Shown here one piece after another: positions 7,936 to 15,438 of a DNA stretch of 64,000 nt; position 1 is the stretch's first letter; the number at the start of each line of letters is the position of its first letter. The notes beneath the pieces are model-generated. The model saw only the letters and a program-made list of their open reading frames with translations. It did no database searches and was not told where the DNA came from. The position numbers were made by a program, and so were the translations under genes. Origin of the DNA: Sphingomonadaceae bacterium (lineage in GTDB: Bacteria; Pseudomonadota; Alphaproteobacteria; Sphingomonadales; Sphingomonadaceae); the NCBI GenBank assembly GCA_021732525.1, contig JAKFUU010000005.1:62001-126000 (forward strand), read 5' to 3'.

Positions 7936-8226
7936 GTGATGATAGAAAATCAGCGGCATCATTTCGCTATGCCATTGGATGTGCATTATCTAAACTGCGC
8001 CTATATGTCGCCTTTGCCTGATATGGTGCGCGCGGCCATGGCATCAGGAATATCGGCAAAGGCGCAACCGTGGAATTACAAGCCCGCCGATTTTTTCAGC
8101 GTCGCCGAAGATTTTCGCGCCAGCGCGGCGCGGCTTTTTAGCACCGATGCGGATAACATCGCAATTGTGCCCTCGGTCAGCTATGCCATGGCGATAGCGG
8201 CAAAAAACCTACCATTGGCGGGTTAA
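7936..8226 (+). pseudogene. N-terminal fragment of a class V aminotransferase
   Basis: The first 96 codons read as the beginning of a class V aminotransferase or selenocysteine-lyase-like enzyme: VHYLNCAYMSPLPDMVRAAM, a WNYKPADFFSVAEDFRASAARLF stretch and IAIVPSVSYAMAIAAKNL. Frame is lost at NLPLAG followed by a stop, where the promoter of a toxin-antitoxin module begins. The PLP-lysine region is missing. The last codons of the same family appear at 9128-9205 on the same strand, so the central two-thirds of the gene were replaced. Confidence 0.8.
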
Positions 8227-8276
8227 TTGTTGTAACCGTTACGACAATTATGCTATGTTGTAACGGTTACAACAAT
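8226..8276. promoter_or_regulatory. paired operator palindromes of the Phd/VapC module
   Basis: Two near-perfect palindromes with arms ATTGTTGTAAC (8226-8248, one mismatch; 8254-8276, two mismatches) have centres 28 bases apart, directly before the antitoxin start. This is the usual layout for autorepression of a toxin-antitoxin operon by its antitoxin. Confidence 0.8.
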
Positions 8277-8288
8277 AGGAGCGTAGCC

Positions 8289-8534
8289 ATGGGTATCATG
8301 TCCGTCCGCGAATTAAATGCAAATTTGTCCAAAGCCCTTGCCCGCGCGGAAGCCGGAGAGGTGATTGAAATTACCAAAAACGGCAAGCCATTTGTTGAGC
8401 TGCGCGCAAAATCCAAAAACCGGATGGATGACCCAACATTCCGCGCCGCTCGGGATAAATTACTGGAAGGGTTACGAAAAGGTATTCCCGGCCTGACCGG
8501 ACCTGCAACCTATGAAGAGCGGACGAAGCGTTGA
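8289..8534 (+). CDS. Phd/YefM-family antitoxin
   Basis: The 81-residue antitoxin starts at 8289, where an AGGAG site lies 7 bases upstream. The N-terminal DNA-binding part MSVRELNANLSKALARAEAGEVIEITKNGKPFVELR is the classic Phd/YefM fold, and the C-terminal 40 residues should bind and neutralise the toxin. The stop codon overlaps the TTG start of the PIN toxin. The upstream palindromes fit autoregulation by the toxin-antitoxin complex. This and the toxin interrupt an aminotransferase gene, which suggests a mobile origin. Confidence 0.9.
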   Translation: MGIMSVRELNANLSKALARAEAGEVIEITKNGKPFVELRAKSKNRMDDPTFRAARDKLLEGLRKGIPGLTGPATYEERTKR

Positions 8535-8980
8535 TCGCGCTTGATACCAACCTCCTCATTTATGCGGATACGCCGGGTGACCCATACCACCGAAATGCTG
8601 CGGCATTCGCGTTGATCGAAAAATTGACGGTTCGGGCCGCTTGTATTCCCCTACAAGTGCTAAGCGAATTTCTTAATGTGTGTCGTCACAAGAAAATGCT
8701 CGATTTTGATTTGGCCGCAGAGCGCGTGCATGCTTACGCTCAGGTTTTTGCAACCCCGCCTACGGCATTGCACGATCTGGCGGAAGCAAACAGGTTATCG
8801 AAGCATTATAACCTCCAATATTTTGATGCCCTGATCCTCGCTGTTTCGGCGCGCGCCGGTGCTACGATGCTATTATCCGAAGACATGCAAGATGGGCTGG
8901 AAATAGGCGGCCTGCGCATCGTCAATCCTTTTTTAGCGGCGAATGATGGATTGATTTCAGACTATTTTGCAAATAGCTGA
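8531..8980 (+). CDS. VapC-like PIN-domain toxin ribonuclease
   Basis: This 149-residue PIN-domain protein has the four acidic residues expected for a metal-dependent RNase: D5 (ALDTNLLIY), E47 (LSEFLNV), D99 (YFDALILA) and D118 (LLSEDMQDG). It starts at TTG 8531, overlapping the antitoxin stop (TTGA), so translation is coupled and toxin output is probably kept low. PIN toxins of this kind cut tRNA or rRNA in known cases; the target here cannot be read from sequence. Confidence 0.9.
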   Translation: MIALDTNLLIYADTPGDPYHRNAAAFALIEKLTVRAACIPLQVLSEFLNVCRHKKMLDFDLAAERVHAYAQVFATPPTALHDLAEANRLSKHYNLQYFDALILAVSARAGATMLLSEDMQDGLEIGGLRIVNPFLAANDGLISDYFANS

Positions 8981-9098
8981 TCAACGGAGCTGCCATTCTT
9001 AGCCAAAATTCCCGCAACGCGCTTACGGCCTTCGAAGTAGACGATCGCCGGATGCTCCTTGCCCGCTTTCTTTAAAGCAACTTGCAGTAAATACGAAT
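8962..9098 (-). pseudogene. unrecognised gene remnant (C-terminal end)
   Basis: On the minus strand about 45 codons read as a plausible protein end, LQVALKKAGKEHPAIVYFEG and then RKRVAGILAKNGSSVDQLFAK before a stop. They overlap the toxin 3' end by 19 bases. There is no start codon or ribosome site. The coding-like run begins where a TCATTGCGAG-type repeat scrap (about 9105-9116) ends. I do not recognise the family. It looks like debris carried with the toxin-antitoxin insertion. Confidence 0.35.
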
Positions 9099-9127
9099 CG
9101 TCATTGCGAGTAGCGACGCTACGCGGC

Positions 9128-9205
9128 GCATCGCTGCGCGTCACCCCGCATGTCTATAATGATGAGGCGGATAGCGCGGCATTGATTGCGGCGCTGGTCC
9201 AATAA
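9128..9205 (+). pseudogene. C-terminal fragment of the class V aminotransferase
   Basis: The 25 codons before TAA read LRVTPHVYNDEADSAALIAA, then LVQ. That is the characteristic end of class V aminotransferases (small domain, RVTPHVYN). It is on the same strand as the N-terminal fragment at 7936-8226 and matches its missing end. Confidence 0.75.
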
Positions 9206-9212
9206 CGGCCGC

Positions 9213-9590
9213 TTAACCTTCTTGCCGCAAGCCATCAGTGATGTCGTAATAATCACCCTTATCCGACACAAAGATATGATGGCCAAGCATGATGTGGGTG
9301 GGTTTTTCGAGCGCCCCCATCGCGACGGCTATGCGCGGTTGATGGATCGGATCCCAAAAGAGAAACGATCCGCAACTCTTGCAGAAACCACGCCGTACTT
9401 TTTCGGAGGAGGCATACCAGGTCAGTTTGTCTTCGCCCTTGATAGCGATCTTATCGGATGGCACGTCGGTGGACACCCAATAATGCCCCGATTGCTTCCG
9501 GCATTGCGAACAGTGACAAGCATCGGGCGCGGCCAGATCGCCCTGTATCTCAAAAGCCACCGCGCCGCAAAGACAGGAACCTTTATGCAT
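9213..9590 (-). CDS. GFA/CENP-V family zinc protein
   Basis: This 125-residue protein of the glutathione-dependent formaldehyde-activating (GFA) fold has its zinc cysteines at GSCLCGAV (C6, C8), ACHCSQCRKQSG (C25, C27, C30) and FCKSCGSFLFW. Most members have no proven reaction; the family name comes from one disputed formaldehyde-glutathione enzyme. The conserved family sequence begins at the ATG at 9590; a reading to 9629 adds 13 unlike residues. It lies just after the broken aminotransferase, tail to tail. Confidence 0.9.
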   Translation of the reverse strand: MHKGSCLCGAVAFEIQGDLAAPDACHCSQCRKQSGHYWVSTDVPSDKIAIKGEDKLTWYASSEKVRRGFCKSCGSFLFWDPIHQPRIAVAMGALEKPTHIMLGHHIFVSDKGDYYDITDGLRQEG

Positions 9591-9615
9591 TTTTACAGAG
9601 ACAGAATTGAGATCA

Positions 9616-9975
9616 TTACAGCTTAACAAGTCTGTTATCGTCGAAAAAGAAAAAATTTGTCCGGCCTATTTCAAGCCTATGAGTGGCCGACTGTCGGCTC
9701 TTTGCTGAAATATAACTTCCAATAAATTTTCCATTACTATCTTTAACACAAGTCAATCCTGCAGGACTTACAAATTGGTATAGCAGATTGTCTTGATCAA
9801 AATTATGAACTGCCCAATTTTCTTCATATTTTATGGGGCATTTTGCAGTATCTTTCGCTCCACCAGCCTCGACATATTCTAGCATATTGGGACCGGATTC
9901 TATTGATATTTCTGTGTAATATACGATTATCAATAATCCAATAGCAGACAATATCATAATATCTTTGTTCACCAT
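9616..9975 (-). CDS. small membrane-anchored hypothetical protein
   Basis: The 119-residue product has one N-terminal hydrophobic helix (about residues 6-22, IMILSAIGLLIIVYY) and a soluble remainder with two cysteines near 47 and 76 that could pair outside the membrane. A GGAGAT site precedes the start. The base composition is clearly more AT-rich than its neighbours, with many Ile, Asn, Lys and Phe codons, which suggests transfer from outside. It overlaps the 5' side of the GFA gene region by a few bases if that gene is read from 9629. The function is unknown. Confidence 0.6.
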   Translation of the reverse strand: MVNKDIMILSAIGLLIIVYYTEISIESGPNMLEYVEAGGAKDTAKCPIKYEENWAVHNFDQDNLLYQFVSPAGLTCVKDSNGKFIGSYISAKSRQSATHRLEIGRTNFFFFDDNRLVKL

Positions 9976-10002
9976 AAATTATCTCCAAATGCTATCTGAT
10001 TC

Positions 10003-11520
10003 TTACACCAACAATCCCTCTTCGGCAATTTTCTTTTTCCACAACATGGGCGCTGTGGTGTGCACATTTTCGCCCGCGCTGTCCACCGCGACGGTCACCG
10101 GAAAATCGCGCACTTCAAATTCATAGATTGCCTCCATGCCCAGATCGGCAAAGCCCACCACCTTGCTGCCCTTGATCGCGCGGGAAACCAGATAGGCCGC
10201 GCCGCCCACCGCCATCAGATAGGCCGATTTATGCTTGGCAATCGCCTGCGTCGCGGCGGGGCCACGCTCCGCCTTGCCCACGCAGCCGAGCAAACCCTGT
10301 TCGAGCATCATATCCATGAATTTGTCCATCCGCGTCGCCGTCGTCGGACCAGCGGGGCCGACGATTTCTTCGCCGACGGGATCGACTGGACCAACATAAT
10401 AGATCATCCGGCCGTTGAATGACACGGGTAGCTCTTCGCCCTTGGCCAGCATATCGGCGATGCGTTTATGCGCAGCATCGCGCCCGGTGAGCATCTTACC
10501 GTTCAGCAGCAAGCGGTCGCCCGCCTTCCATCCCGCCACCACATCGCGCGTCAGGCTATCCAGATCGACACGCTTGGCGGCTTTGTCGGGTGTCCAGTGC
10601 ACATCGGGCCATTGTGACAGATCGGGGGTTTCGAGATAGGCCGGACCGCTGCCGTCGAGCGTAAAATGCGCATGACGGGTCGCGGCGCAATTGGGGATCA
10701 TCGCCACCGGCTTGCCGGCGGCATGGCACGGCCAATCGAGGATTTTGACATCAAGGATGGTGGACAGCCCGCCCAGCCCCTGCGCCCCGACGCCCAGCGC
10801 ATTGACCCTGTCAAATATCTCAATGCGCAGGCTTTCCAAATCATTCCTCGGCCCGCGCTGTTTCAATTGCGCCATATCGATCGGCTCCATCAGGCTTTGT
10901 TTGGCGAGCAGCATGGCATATTCGGCCGTGCCGCCGATGCCGATGCCCAGCATGCCCGGCGGACACCAGCCAGCGCCCATTTGCGGGATCATCTCACAAA
11001 TCCATTCCACAATATTGTCCGATGGGTTCATCATCTTAAATTTGGCTTTATTTTCGCTGCCGCCGCCTTTGGCCGCGACATCAACCGAAACCGTGCCGCC
11101 CGGCACCAATTCGACATGCAGCACGCAAGGCGTGTTATCCTTGGTATTGCGCCGGGTGAAGGCGGGATCAGCCAGCACCGACGCACGCAGCTTATTTTCA
11201 GGATGCAGATAAGCCCGGCGCACGCCTTCATCGGCAATTTCCTGCATCGACCGCCTGCTATCATCCAACCGGCAATCCATGCCCCATTGGATGAAGATAT
11301 TGACGATGCCGGTATCCTGGCAAATTGGCCGGTGCCCTTCGGCGCACATCCGGCTGTTGGTTAGGATTTGGGCGATAGCGTCTTTCGCCGCTGGGCCCTG
11401 CTCGGCATTATAAGCATCGCCCAGCGCGCGGATATAATCCACCGGGTGATAATAGCTGATAAATTGCAGCGCGTCGGCGATGCTTTCGATCAGGTCTGAT
11501 TCGGCGATGATAACACTCAT
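10003..11520 (-). CDS. fumA: class I fumarate hydratase
   Basis: This iron-sulfur enzyme interconverts fumarate and malate in the citric acid cycle. The 505-residue chain holds the alpha part (about 1-290) with RPICQDTG (C67, a cluster ligand in the family), KGGGSENKAK and MGIGGT-like segments. The beta part follows (about 340-505) with PAGPTTATRMD, GCVGKAERG and the final FPVTVAVDS. I start it at 11520 because the family begins there and a GGAG site lies upstream; the frame stays open to 11661 with unlike sequence. Being oxygen-labile, this class depends on cluster repair. The partner TCA enzyme acnA is at the right end of the window. Confidence 0.93.
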   Translation of the reverse strand: MSVIIAESDLIESIADALQFISYYHPVDYIRALGDAYNAEQGPAAKDAIAQILTNSRMCAEGHRPICQDTGIVNIFIQWGMDCRLDDSRRSMQEIADEGVRRAYLHPENKLRASVLADPAFTRRNTKDNTPCVLHVELVPGGTVSVDVAAKGGGSENKAKFKMMNPSDNIVEWICEMIPQMGAGWCPPGMLGIGIGGTAEYAMLLAKQSLMEPIDMAQLKQRGPRNDLESLRIEIFDRVNALGVGAQGLGGLSTILDVKILDWPCHAAGKPVAMIPNCAATRHAHFTLDGSGPAYLETPDLSQWPDVHWTPDKAAKRVDLDSLTRDVVAGWKAGDRLLLNGKMLTGRDAAHKRIADMLAKGEELPVSFNGRMIYYVGPVDPVGEEIVGPAGPTTATRMDKFMDMMLEQGLLGCVGKAERGPAATQAIAKHKSAYLMAVGGAAYLVSRAIKGSKVVGFADLGMEAIYEFEVRDFPVTVAVDSAGENVHTTAPMLWKKKIAEEGLLV

Positions 11521-12129
11521 GATGGAGGCCTCCGGGTTTTTATGCGATCCTTGCCGCAACCATTTGCGGCAATAAGTCCAAATGATGACAATTTTCCACA
11601 AGTTTCTGCAAAGCGGCGGCGGTGCCGTCAAGGAACTCCCGCTTTGGCGGAATTGGCCCATGAACTCGTCCTTTTTGGACCTTTATGAAAAAATTTCCAA
11701 ATCGGCATATTCCCTATTGCGCCACAGAAAACTTCTAGCAACTCCGCGCGTCGCTGCATAGCAGCATGAAATTGCCTGCGATGAATCGAATCGGATAAGC
11801 GGCGAACCGAAGGGTGAATTAACTATTTACCCTATTGCGTTTGAAAATGGTTGAGGCACTATAGGTTGCGGTTGACCGTAGGGGACATGCCCATAAATTG
11901 TGTTTTTTGATGCGGATTGTGATTCCGCAGACAGGATGGATTTCCCCGCAGACAAATCGGCGAAATCATATTTTTTACCCGCGGACGGGGCAATTTATGA
12001 TAGACAGGACGCTTGCGCCCCGAGTCGAACAAGACGCGAACATAGCAATATTCGCGGTGAAAAGAAATCAGCATCGCCTGAACGCAGGATGTTGCCGAAT
12101 AGGAATGAGATTTGGGGGTTTTTTGAGTG
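11521..12129. other. 600-bp non-coding region between fumA and nrdA
   Basis: The region holds the divergent promoters of fumA and nrdA. Two GAATC motifs (CcrM-type GANTC sites) occur back to back near 11783-11792, and a TTAACTA-like half-site lies near 11820. An open minus-strand frame here is not supported by any family or ribosome site. I could not find a convincing NrdR box, although one would be expected before nrdA. Confidence 0.5.
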
Positions 12130-14106
12130 ATGGATTTCAGAGATATAGGATCAGCCGGAAAGGTAAGCGGTGTAGATGATATGTTGGATATAACGAACAT
12201 GCCAGAAGATGCTGCGTCAAAAACGATGGCTAGGGTAAAATCCACACAAGATACCGCAGCGAACAGCAAAACAATCAACAAACGCCGGTTTGAGATTACC
12301 ACCGATGAGGCGCGCGATGTACTGCTAACCGAATTTGGCAAAGAAACCTTGCGCGACCGCTATCTGCTGCCCGGTGAAAATTATCAGGATCTGTTTGCCC
12401 GCGTCGCCGATGCTTATGCCGACGACGGCGATCATGCCCAGCGGTTATATGATTATATTTCGCGGCTTTGGTTCATGCCCGCCACGCCGGTCCTTTCCAA
12501 CGGTGGCACCGGGCGGGGATTGCCGATCAGCTGTTATTTGAATAGCGTCGATGATAGCTTGGGCGGGATCGTCAATACTTGGAACGAAAATGTCTGGCTT
12601 GCCTCGCGCGGCGGCGGCATCGGCACTTATTGGGGCAGCGTGCGCGGCATTGGCGAACCCGTTGGCCTCAATGGCAAAACCAGCGGTATCATCCCGTTCG
12701 TGCGCGTGATGGACAGTTTAACCCTCGCCATTTCGCAGGGATCTTTGCGGCGCGGCAGCGCGGCTTGCTATCTTGATGTATCGCATCCTGAAATTGAGGA
12801 ATTTCTGGAAATTCGCAAACCATCGGGCGATTTTAACCGCAAGGCGCTTAACCTGCATCATGGCGTGTTGCTGACCGATAAATTTATGGAAGCGGTGCGC
12901 GACGGGGCGGAATTTGACCTGATATCCCCCAAAACCGGCGAAGTGCGCAGCAGCGTTGACGCGCGCAGCTTGTTCCAAAAGCTCGTTGAAACCCGGCTCG
13001 CGACCGGCGAACCTTATATCGTATTTTCCGATACGGTGAATAACGCCATGCCCAAGCATCACCGCGATCTGGGGTTGAAAGTTTCGACCTCCAACCTGTG
13101 CAGCGAAATTACTTTGCCCACGGGCCGCGACCATTTGGGCGAGGACCGCACGGCGGTCTGTTGCCTGTCCTCGCTCAACCTTGAAAAATGGGATGAATGG
13201 AGCGTCGATAAAGGCTTTATCGAAGATGTTATGCGCATGCTCGATAATGTCCTGCAAGATTTCATCGACCGGGCGCCCGATGAAATGGTGCGCGCAAAAT
13301 ATTCGGCCAGCCGCGAACGTTCGGTTGGCCTTGGCGTGATGGGCTATCACAGCTTTCTGCAATCGCGCGGTGTTGGCTTTGAAAGCGCAATGGCGAAATC
13401 ATGGAATATGAAATTCTTCAAACATATCCGCAGCGGCGCCGACACCGCATCGATGATGCTCGCGAAGGAACGCGGGCCTTGCCCCGATGCCGCCGATCAA
13501 GGCGTTATGGAACGTTTCAGCTGCAAAATGGCGATCGCGCCCACCGCATCAATCAGCATCATCTGCGGCGGCACCAGCGCATGCATCGAGCCGATCCCCG
13601 CCAATATCTACACGCATAAAACCCTGTCGGGCAGTTTTATCGTCAAAAATCCCTATTTGGAAAAAATGCTGCGCGATAAATCAAAAGACAGCAACAATGT
13701 GTGGAACAGCATCCTGGAAAAAGGCGGCAGCGTGCAGCATCTGGATTTCTTGACGCCGGAAGAGAAAGATACCTTCAAAACCAGCTTTGAAATTGATCAG
13801 CGCTGGCTGATTGAGCTGGCGGCGGACCGCACGCCTTATATCGACCAGGCGCAGTCGCTCAACCTGTTCATTCCCGCCGATGTCGAAAAATGGGATCTGC
13901 TGATGCTGCATTACCGGGCGTGGGAATTGGGCGTGAAATCGCTTTATTACCTGCGGTCCAAATCGATGCAGCGCGCGGGTTTTGCCGGTAGTGAAAATCC
14001 AGCGGAAGGCGGCGTCGAGGCGGATAATACGCTCGATCCAAAAAAAGTCGAGCTGATGACCAAAGCGGGCGAAACCGATTATGATGAATGTTTGGCTTGC
14101 CAATAG
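12130..14106 (+). CDS. nrdA: ribonucleoside-diphosphate reductase, large subunit
   Basis: This is the catalytic subunit of class Ia ribonucleotide reductase, which makes dNDPs. Numbering from the ATG at 12130 (658 residues), the substrate-site cysteines are C135 (LPISCYLNS) and C344/C345 (AVCCLSSLNL). The radical-site segment is NLCSEITLP (C324, E326), the radical-transfer tyrosine pair is SLYYLRSKS, and the C-terminal redox pair is ECLACQ (C654, C657). The N-terminal ATP-cone of about 90 residues is absent, so overall dATP feedback through a cone is not expected. The start is uncertain: a GTG sits 3 bases earlier, and a GGGGG run lies 12 bases upstream. nrdB follows after a small ORF. Confidence 0.95.
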   Translation: MDFRDIGSAGKVSGVDDMLDITNMPEDAASKTMARVKSTQDTAANSKTINKRRFEITTDEARDVLLTEFGKETLRDRYLLPGENYQDLFARVADAYADDGDHAQRLYDYISRLWFMPATPVLSNGGTGRGLPISCYLNSVDDSLGGIVNTWNENVWLASRGGGIGTYWGSVRGIGEPVGLNGKTSGIIPFVRVMDSLTLAISQGSLRRGSAACYLDVSHPEIEEFLEIRKPSGDFNRKALNLHHGVLLTDKFMEAVRDGAEFDLISPKTGEVRSSVDARSLFQKLVETRLATGEPYIVFSDTVNNAMPKHHRDLGLKVSTSNLCSEITLPTGRDHLGEDRTAVCCLSSLNLEKWDEWSVDKGFIEDVMRMLDNVLQDFIDRAPDEMVRAKYSASRERSVGLGVMGYHSFLQSRGVGFESAMAKSWNMKFFKHIRSGADTASMMLAKERGPCPDAADQGVMERFSCKMAIAPTASISIICGGTSACIEPIPANIYTHKTLSGSFIVKNPYLEKMLRDKSKDSNNVWNSILEKGGSVQHLDFLTPEEKDTFKTSFEIDQRWLIELAADRTPYIDQAQSLNLFIPADVEKWDLLMLHYRAWELGVKSLYYLRSKSMQRAGFAGSENPAEGGVEADNTLDPKKVELMTKAGETDYDECLACQ

Positions 14107-14109
14107 TTT

Positions 14110-14132
14110 CGATCAAAGTGGTACTTTGATCG
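14110..14132 (+). terminator. hairpin between nrdA and the small ORF
   Basis: CGATCAAAGT and ACTTTGATCG form a perfect 10-bp stem with a GGT loop, starting 3 bases after the nrdA stop. No U-tract follows, so it may instead stabilise the nrdA mRNA or set the nrdA to nrdB ratio. Confidence 0.45.
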
Positions 14133-14153
14133 AGTTTAAAAAGGAATTTTGTG

Positions 14154-14300
14154 ATGGCTAACAATGAAAAATCATCTCCCAAAACTGCGAAAATTGCATC
14201 CAAGGCACTTCGCGATCCAGGTAGCCTTACGAAAACAGAGATAAAGTCTCTTGGTGGAGCCGTACTAACGCAAGCGCCAGATAAGCCAAAGAAAAAATAG
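14154..14300 (+). CDS. 48-residue small protein between nrdA and nrdB
   Basis: The ORF begins at ATG 14154 with an AAGGAA site 6-8 bases upstream and ends at TAG 14300. The product is basic and helical. Its core AKIASKALRDPGSLTKTEIK and the following SLGGAVLTQ resemble a short family in which an LRDP...AKS..GSALSQ pattern recurs. I recall such small proteins from alphaproteobacterial genomes but cannot give a function. Its place between the two reductase subunits is notable, with 47 bases to the nrdA stop and 55 to the nrdB start. The third-position base use is less GC-rich than in the flanking genes. Confidence 0.65.
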   Translation: MANNEKSSPKTAKIASKALRDPGSLTKTEIKSLGGAVLTQAPDKPKKK

Positions 14301-14355
14301 TCGTTGTCTAACCCCTCTGGGGCTACCAAAAAAGACTGCAAGTAAGGAAACACCA

Positions 14356-15411
14356 ATGCCCCTTTTAGAATCGCGCAGCAGCTATAAACCCTTCGAATAT
14401 CCCTGGGCCTATGACATGTGGAAGCGCCAGCAACAGATCCACTGGCTACCCGAAGAAGTGCCGCTGGGCGAAGATTGCCGCGATTGGGCGCAGAAAATCA
14501 GCGCGCATGAACGCAACCTGCTGACGCAAATTTTCCGCTTTTTTACGCAAGCCGATATCGAGGTGCAGGATTGCTATCACGATAAATATGGCCGCGTATT
14601 CAAACCGACCGAAGTGAAAATGATGCTGACCGCGTTCAGCAATATGGAAACCGTGCATATTGCGGCTTATTCGCATCTGCTCGATACCATCGGCATGCCC
14701 GAAAGCGAATATTCCGCCTTTCTCGAATATGAAGAAATGGCGGCGAAGGTCAATTATCTCGACGAATTTGGCGTCGATAATGATGAAGATATCGCCCGCA
14801 CGCTCGCGATGTTTGGCGGCTTTACCGAAGGGGTGCAGCTATTCGCCTCCTTTGCCATGTTGATGAATTTTCCGCGTTTTAACAAGATGAAGGGCATGGG
14901 GCAAATCGTGTCCTGGTCGATCCGCGATGAAAGCCTGCATTGCGAAGGCATCACCAAATTGTTCCACGCCTTTACCGAGGAACGCGGCTGCCTGACCAAG
15001 GCGGTCAAAGAGGACATTATTGATTGCTGCCAAAAAGTCGTGCGGCTGGAGGATCGCTTCATCGACCTGGCGTTCGAAATGGGCCCCGTGCCCGGCATGA
15101 CCGCCAAAGAGATTAAACGCTATATCCGCTATATCGCCGATTGGCGGCTGCAACAGCTCAAATTGCCGCCGGTTTATATGGTGGAGGATCACCCGCTGCC
15201 CTGGCTCGCGCCGCTGATCAACGGCGTCGAACATGCCAATTTCTTCGAAACCCGCGCCACCGAATATTCCAAGGCATCGACCCGCGGCAATTGGAGCGAA
15301 GTATGGGGCAGTTTCGACAGCCGCAAAAAGAAAAGCGCCAACGACAGCGGGCTTACGGACGCGATGGATGAGGCGGATATGTTCGAACAGGCGGGCGTTG
15401 CGGCGGAGTAA
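14356..15411 (+). CDS. nrdB: ribonucleoside-diphosphate reductase, small subunit
   Basis: This 351-residue radical-generating subunit houses the di-iron site and tyrosyl radical of class Ia reductase. Visible ligands are D67 (FFTQADIEV), E98 and H101 (NMETVHIAAY), with the radical tyrosine expected at Y105, four residues after the histidine as in E. coli. A second set lies near DESLHCEG. The C-terminal tail (from about 320) would dock on NrdA. The AAGGAAA ribosome site is strong. It is co-directional with nrdA and separated from it by the small ORF. Confidence 0.95.
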   Translation: MPLLESRSSYKPFEYPWAYDMWKRQQQIHWLPEEVPLGEDCRDWAQKISAHERNLLTQIFRFFTQADIEVQDCYHDKYGRVFKPTEVKMMLTAFSNMETVHIAAYSHLLDTIGMPESEYSAFLEYEEMAAKVNYLDEFGVDNDEDIARTLAMFGGFTEGVQLFASFAMLMNFPRFNKMKGMGQIVSWSIRDESLHCEGITKLFHAFTEERGCLTKAVKEDIIDCCQKVVRLEDRFIDLAFEMGPVPGMTAKEIKRYIRYIADWRLQQLKLPPVYMVEDHPLPWLAPLINGVEHANFFETRATEYSKASTRGNWSEVWGSFDSRKKKSANDSGLTDAMDEADMFEQAGVAAE

Positions 15412-15438
15412 AACAAGGCAGATAAGCAGGGGGACGAT

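Noticed and set aside
10666-11364. Long plus-strand frame inside fumA
   Set aside because: It is antisense to a clear class I fumarase; the His/Arg/Pro-rich composition is typical of a shadow frame.
11740-12126. NrdR box or cobalamin riboswitch before nrdA
   Set aside because: I found no ACACWAYATATWGWGT-like pair and no B12-box; a class Ia enzyme would not need the latter.
11859-12341. Minus-strand frame of 160 codons upstream of nrdA
   Set aside because: It overlaps the start of nrdA, lacks a ribosome site and has no recognisable feature; treated as part of the non-coding region.
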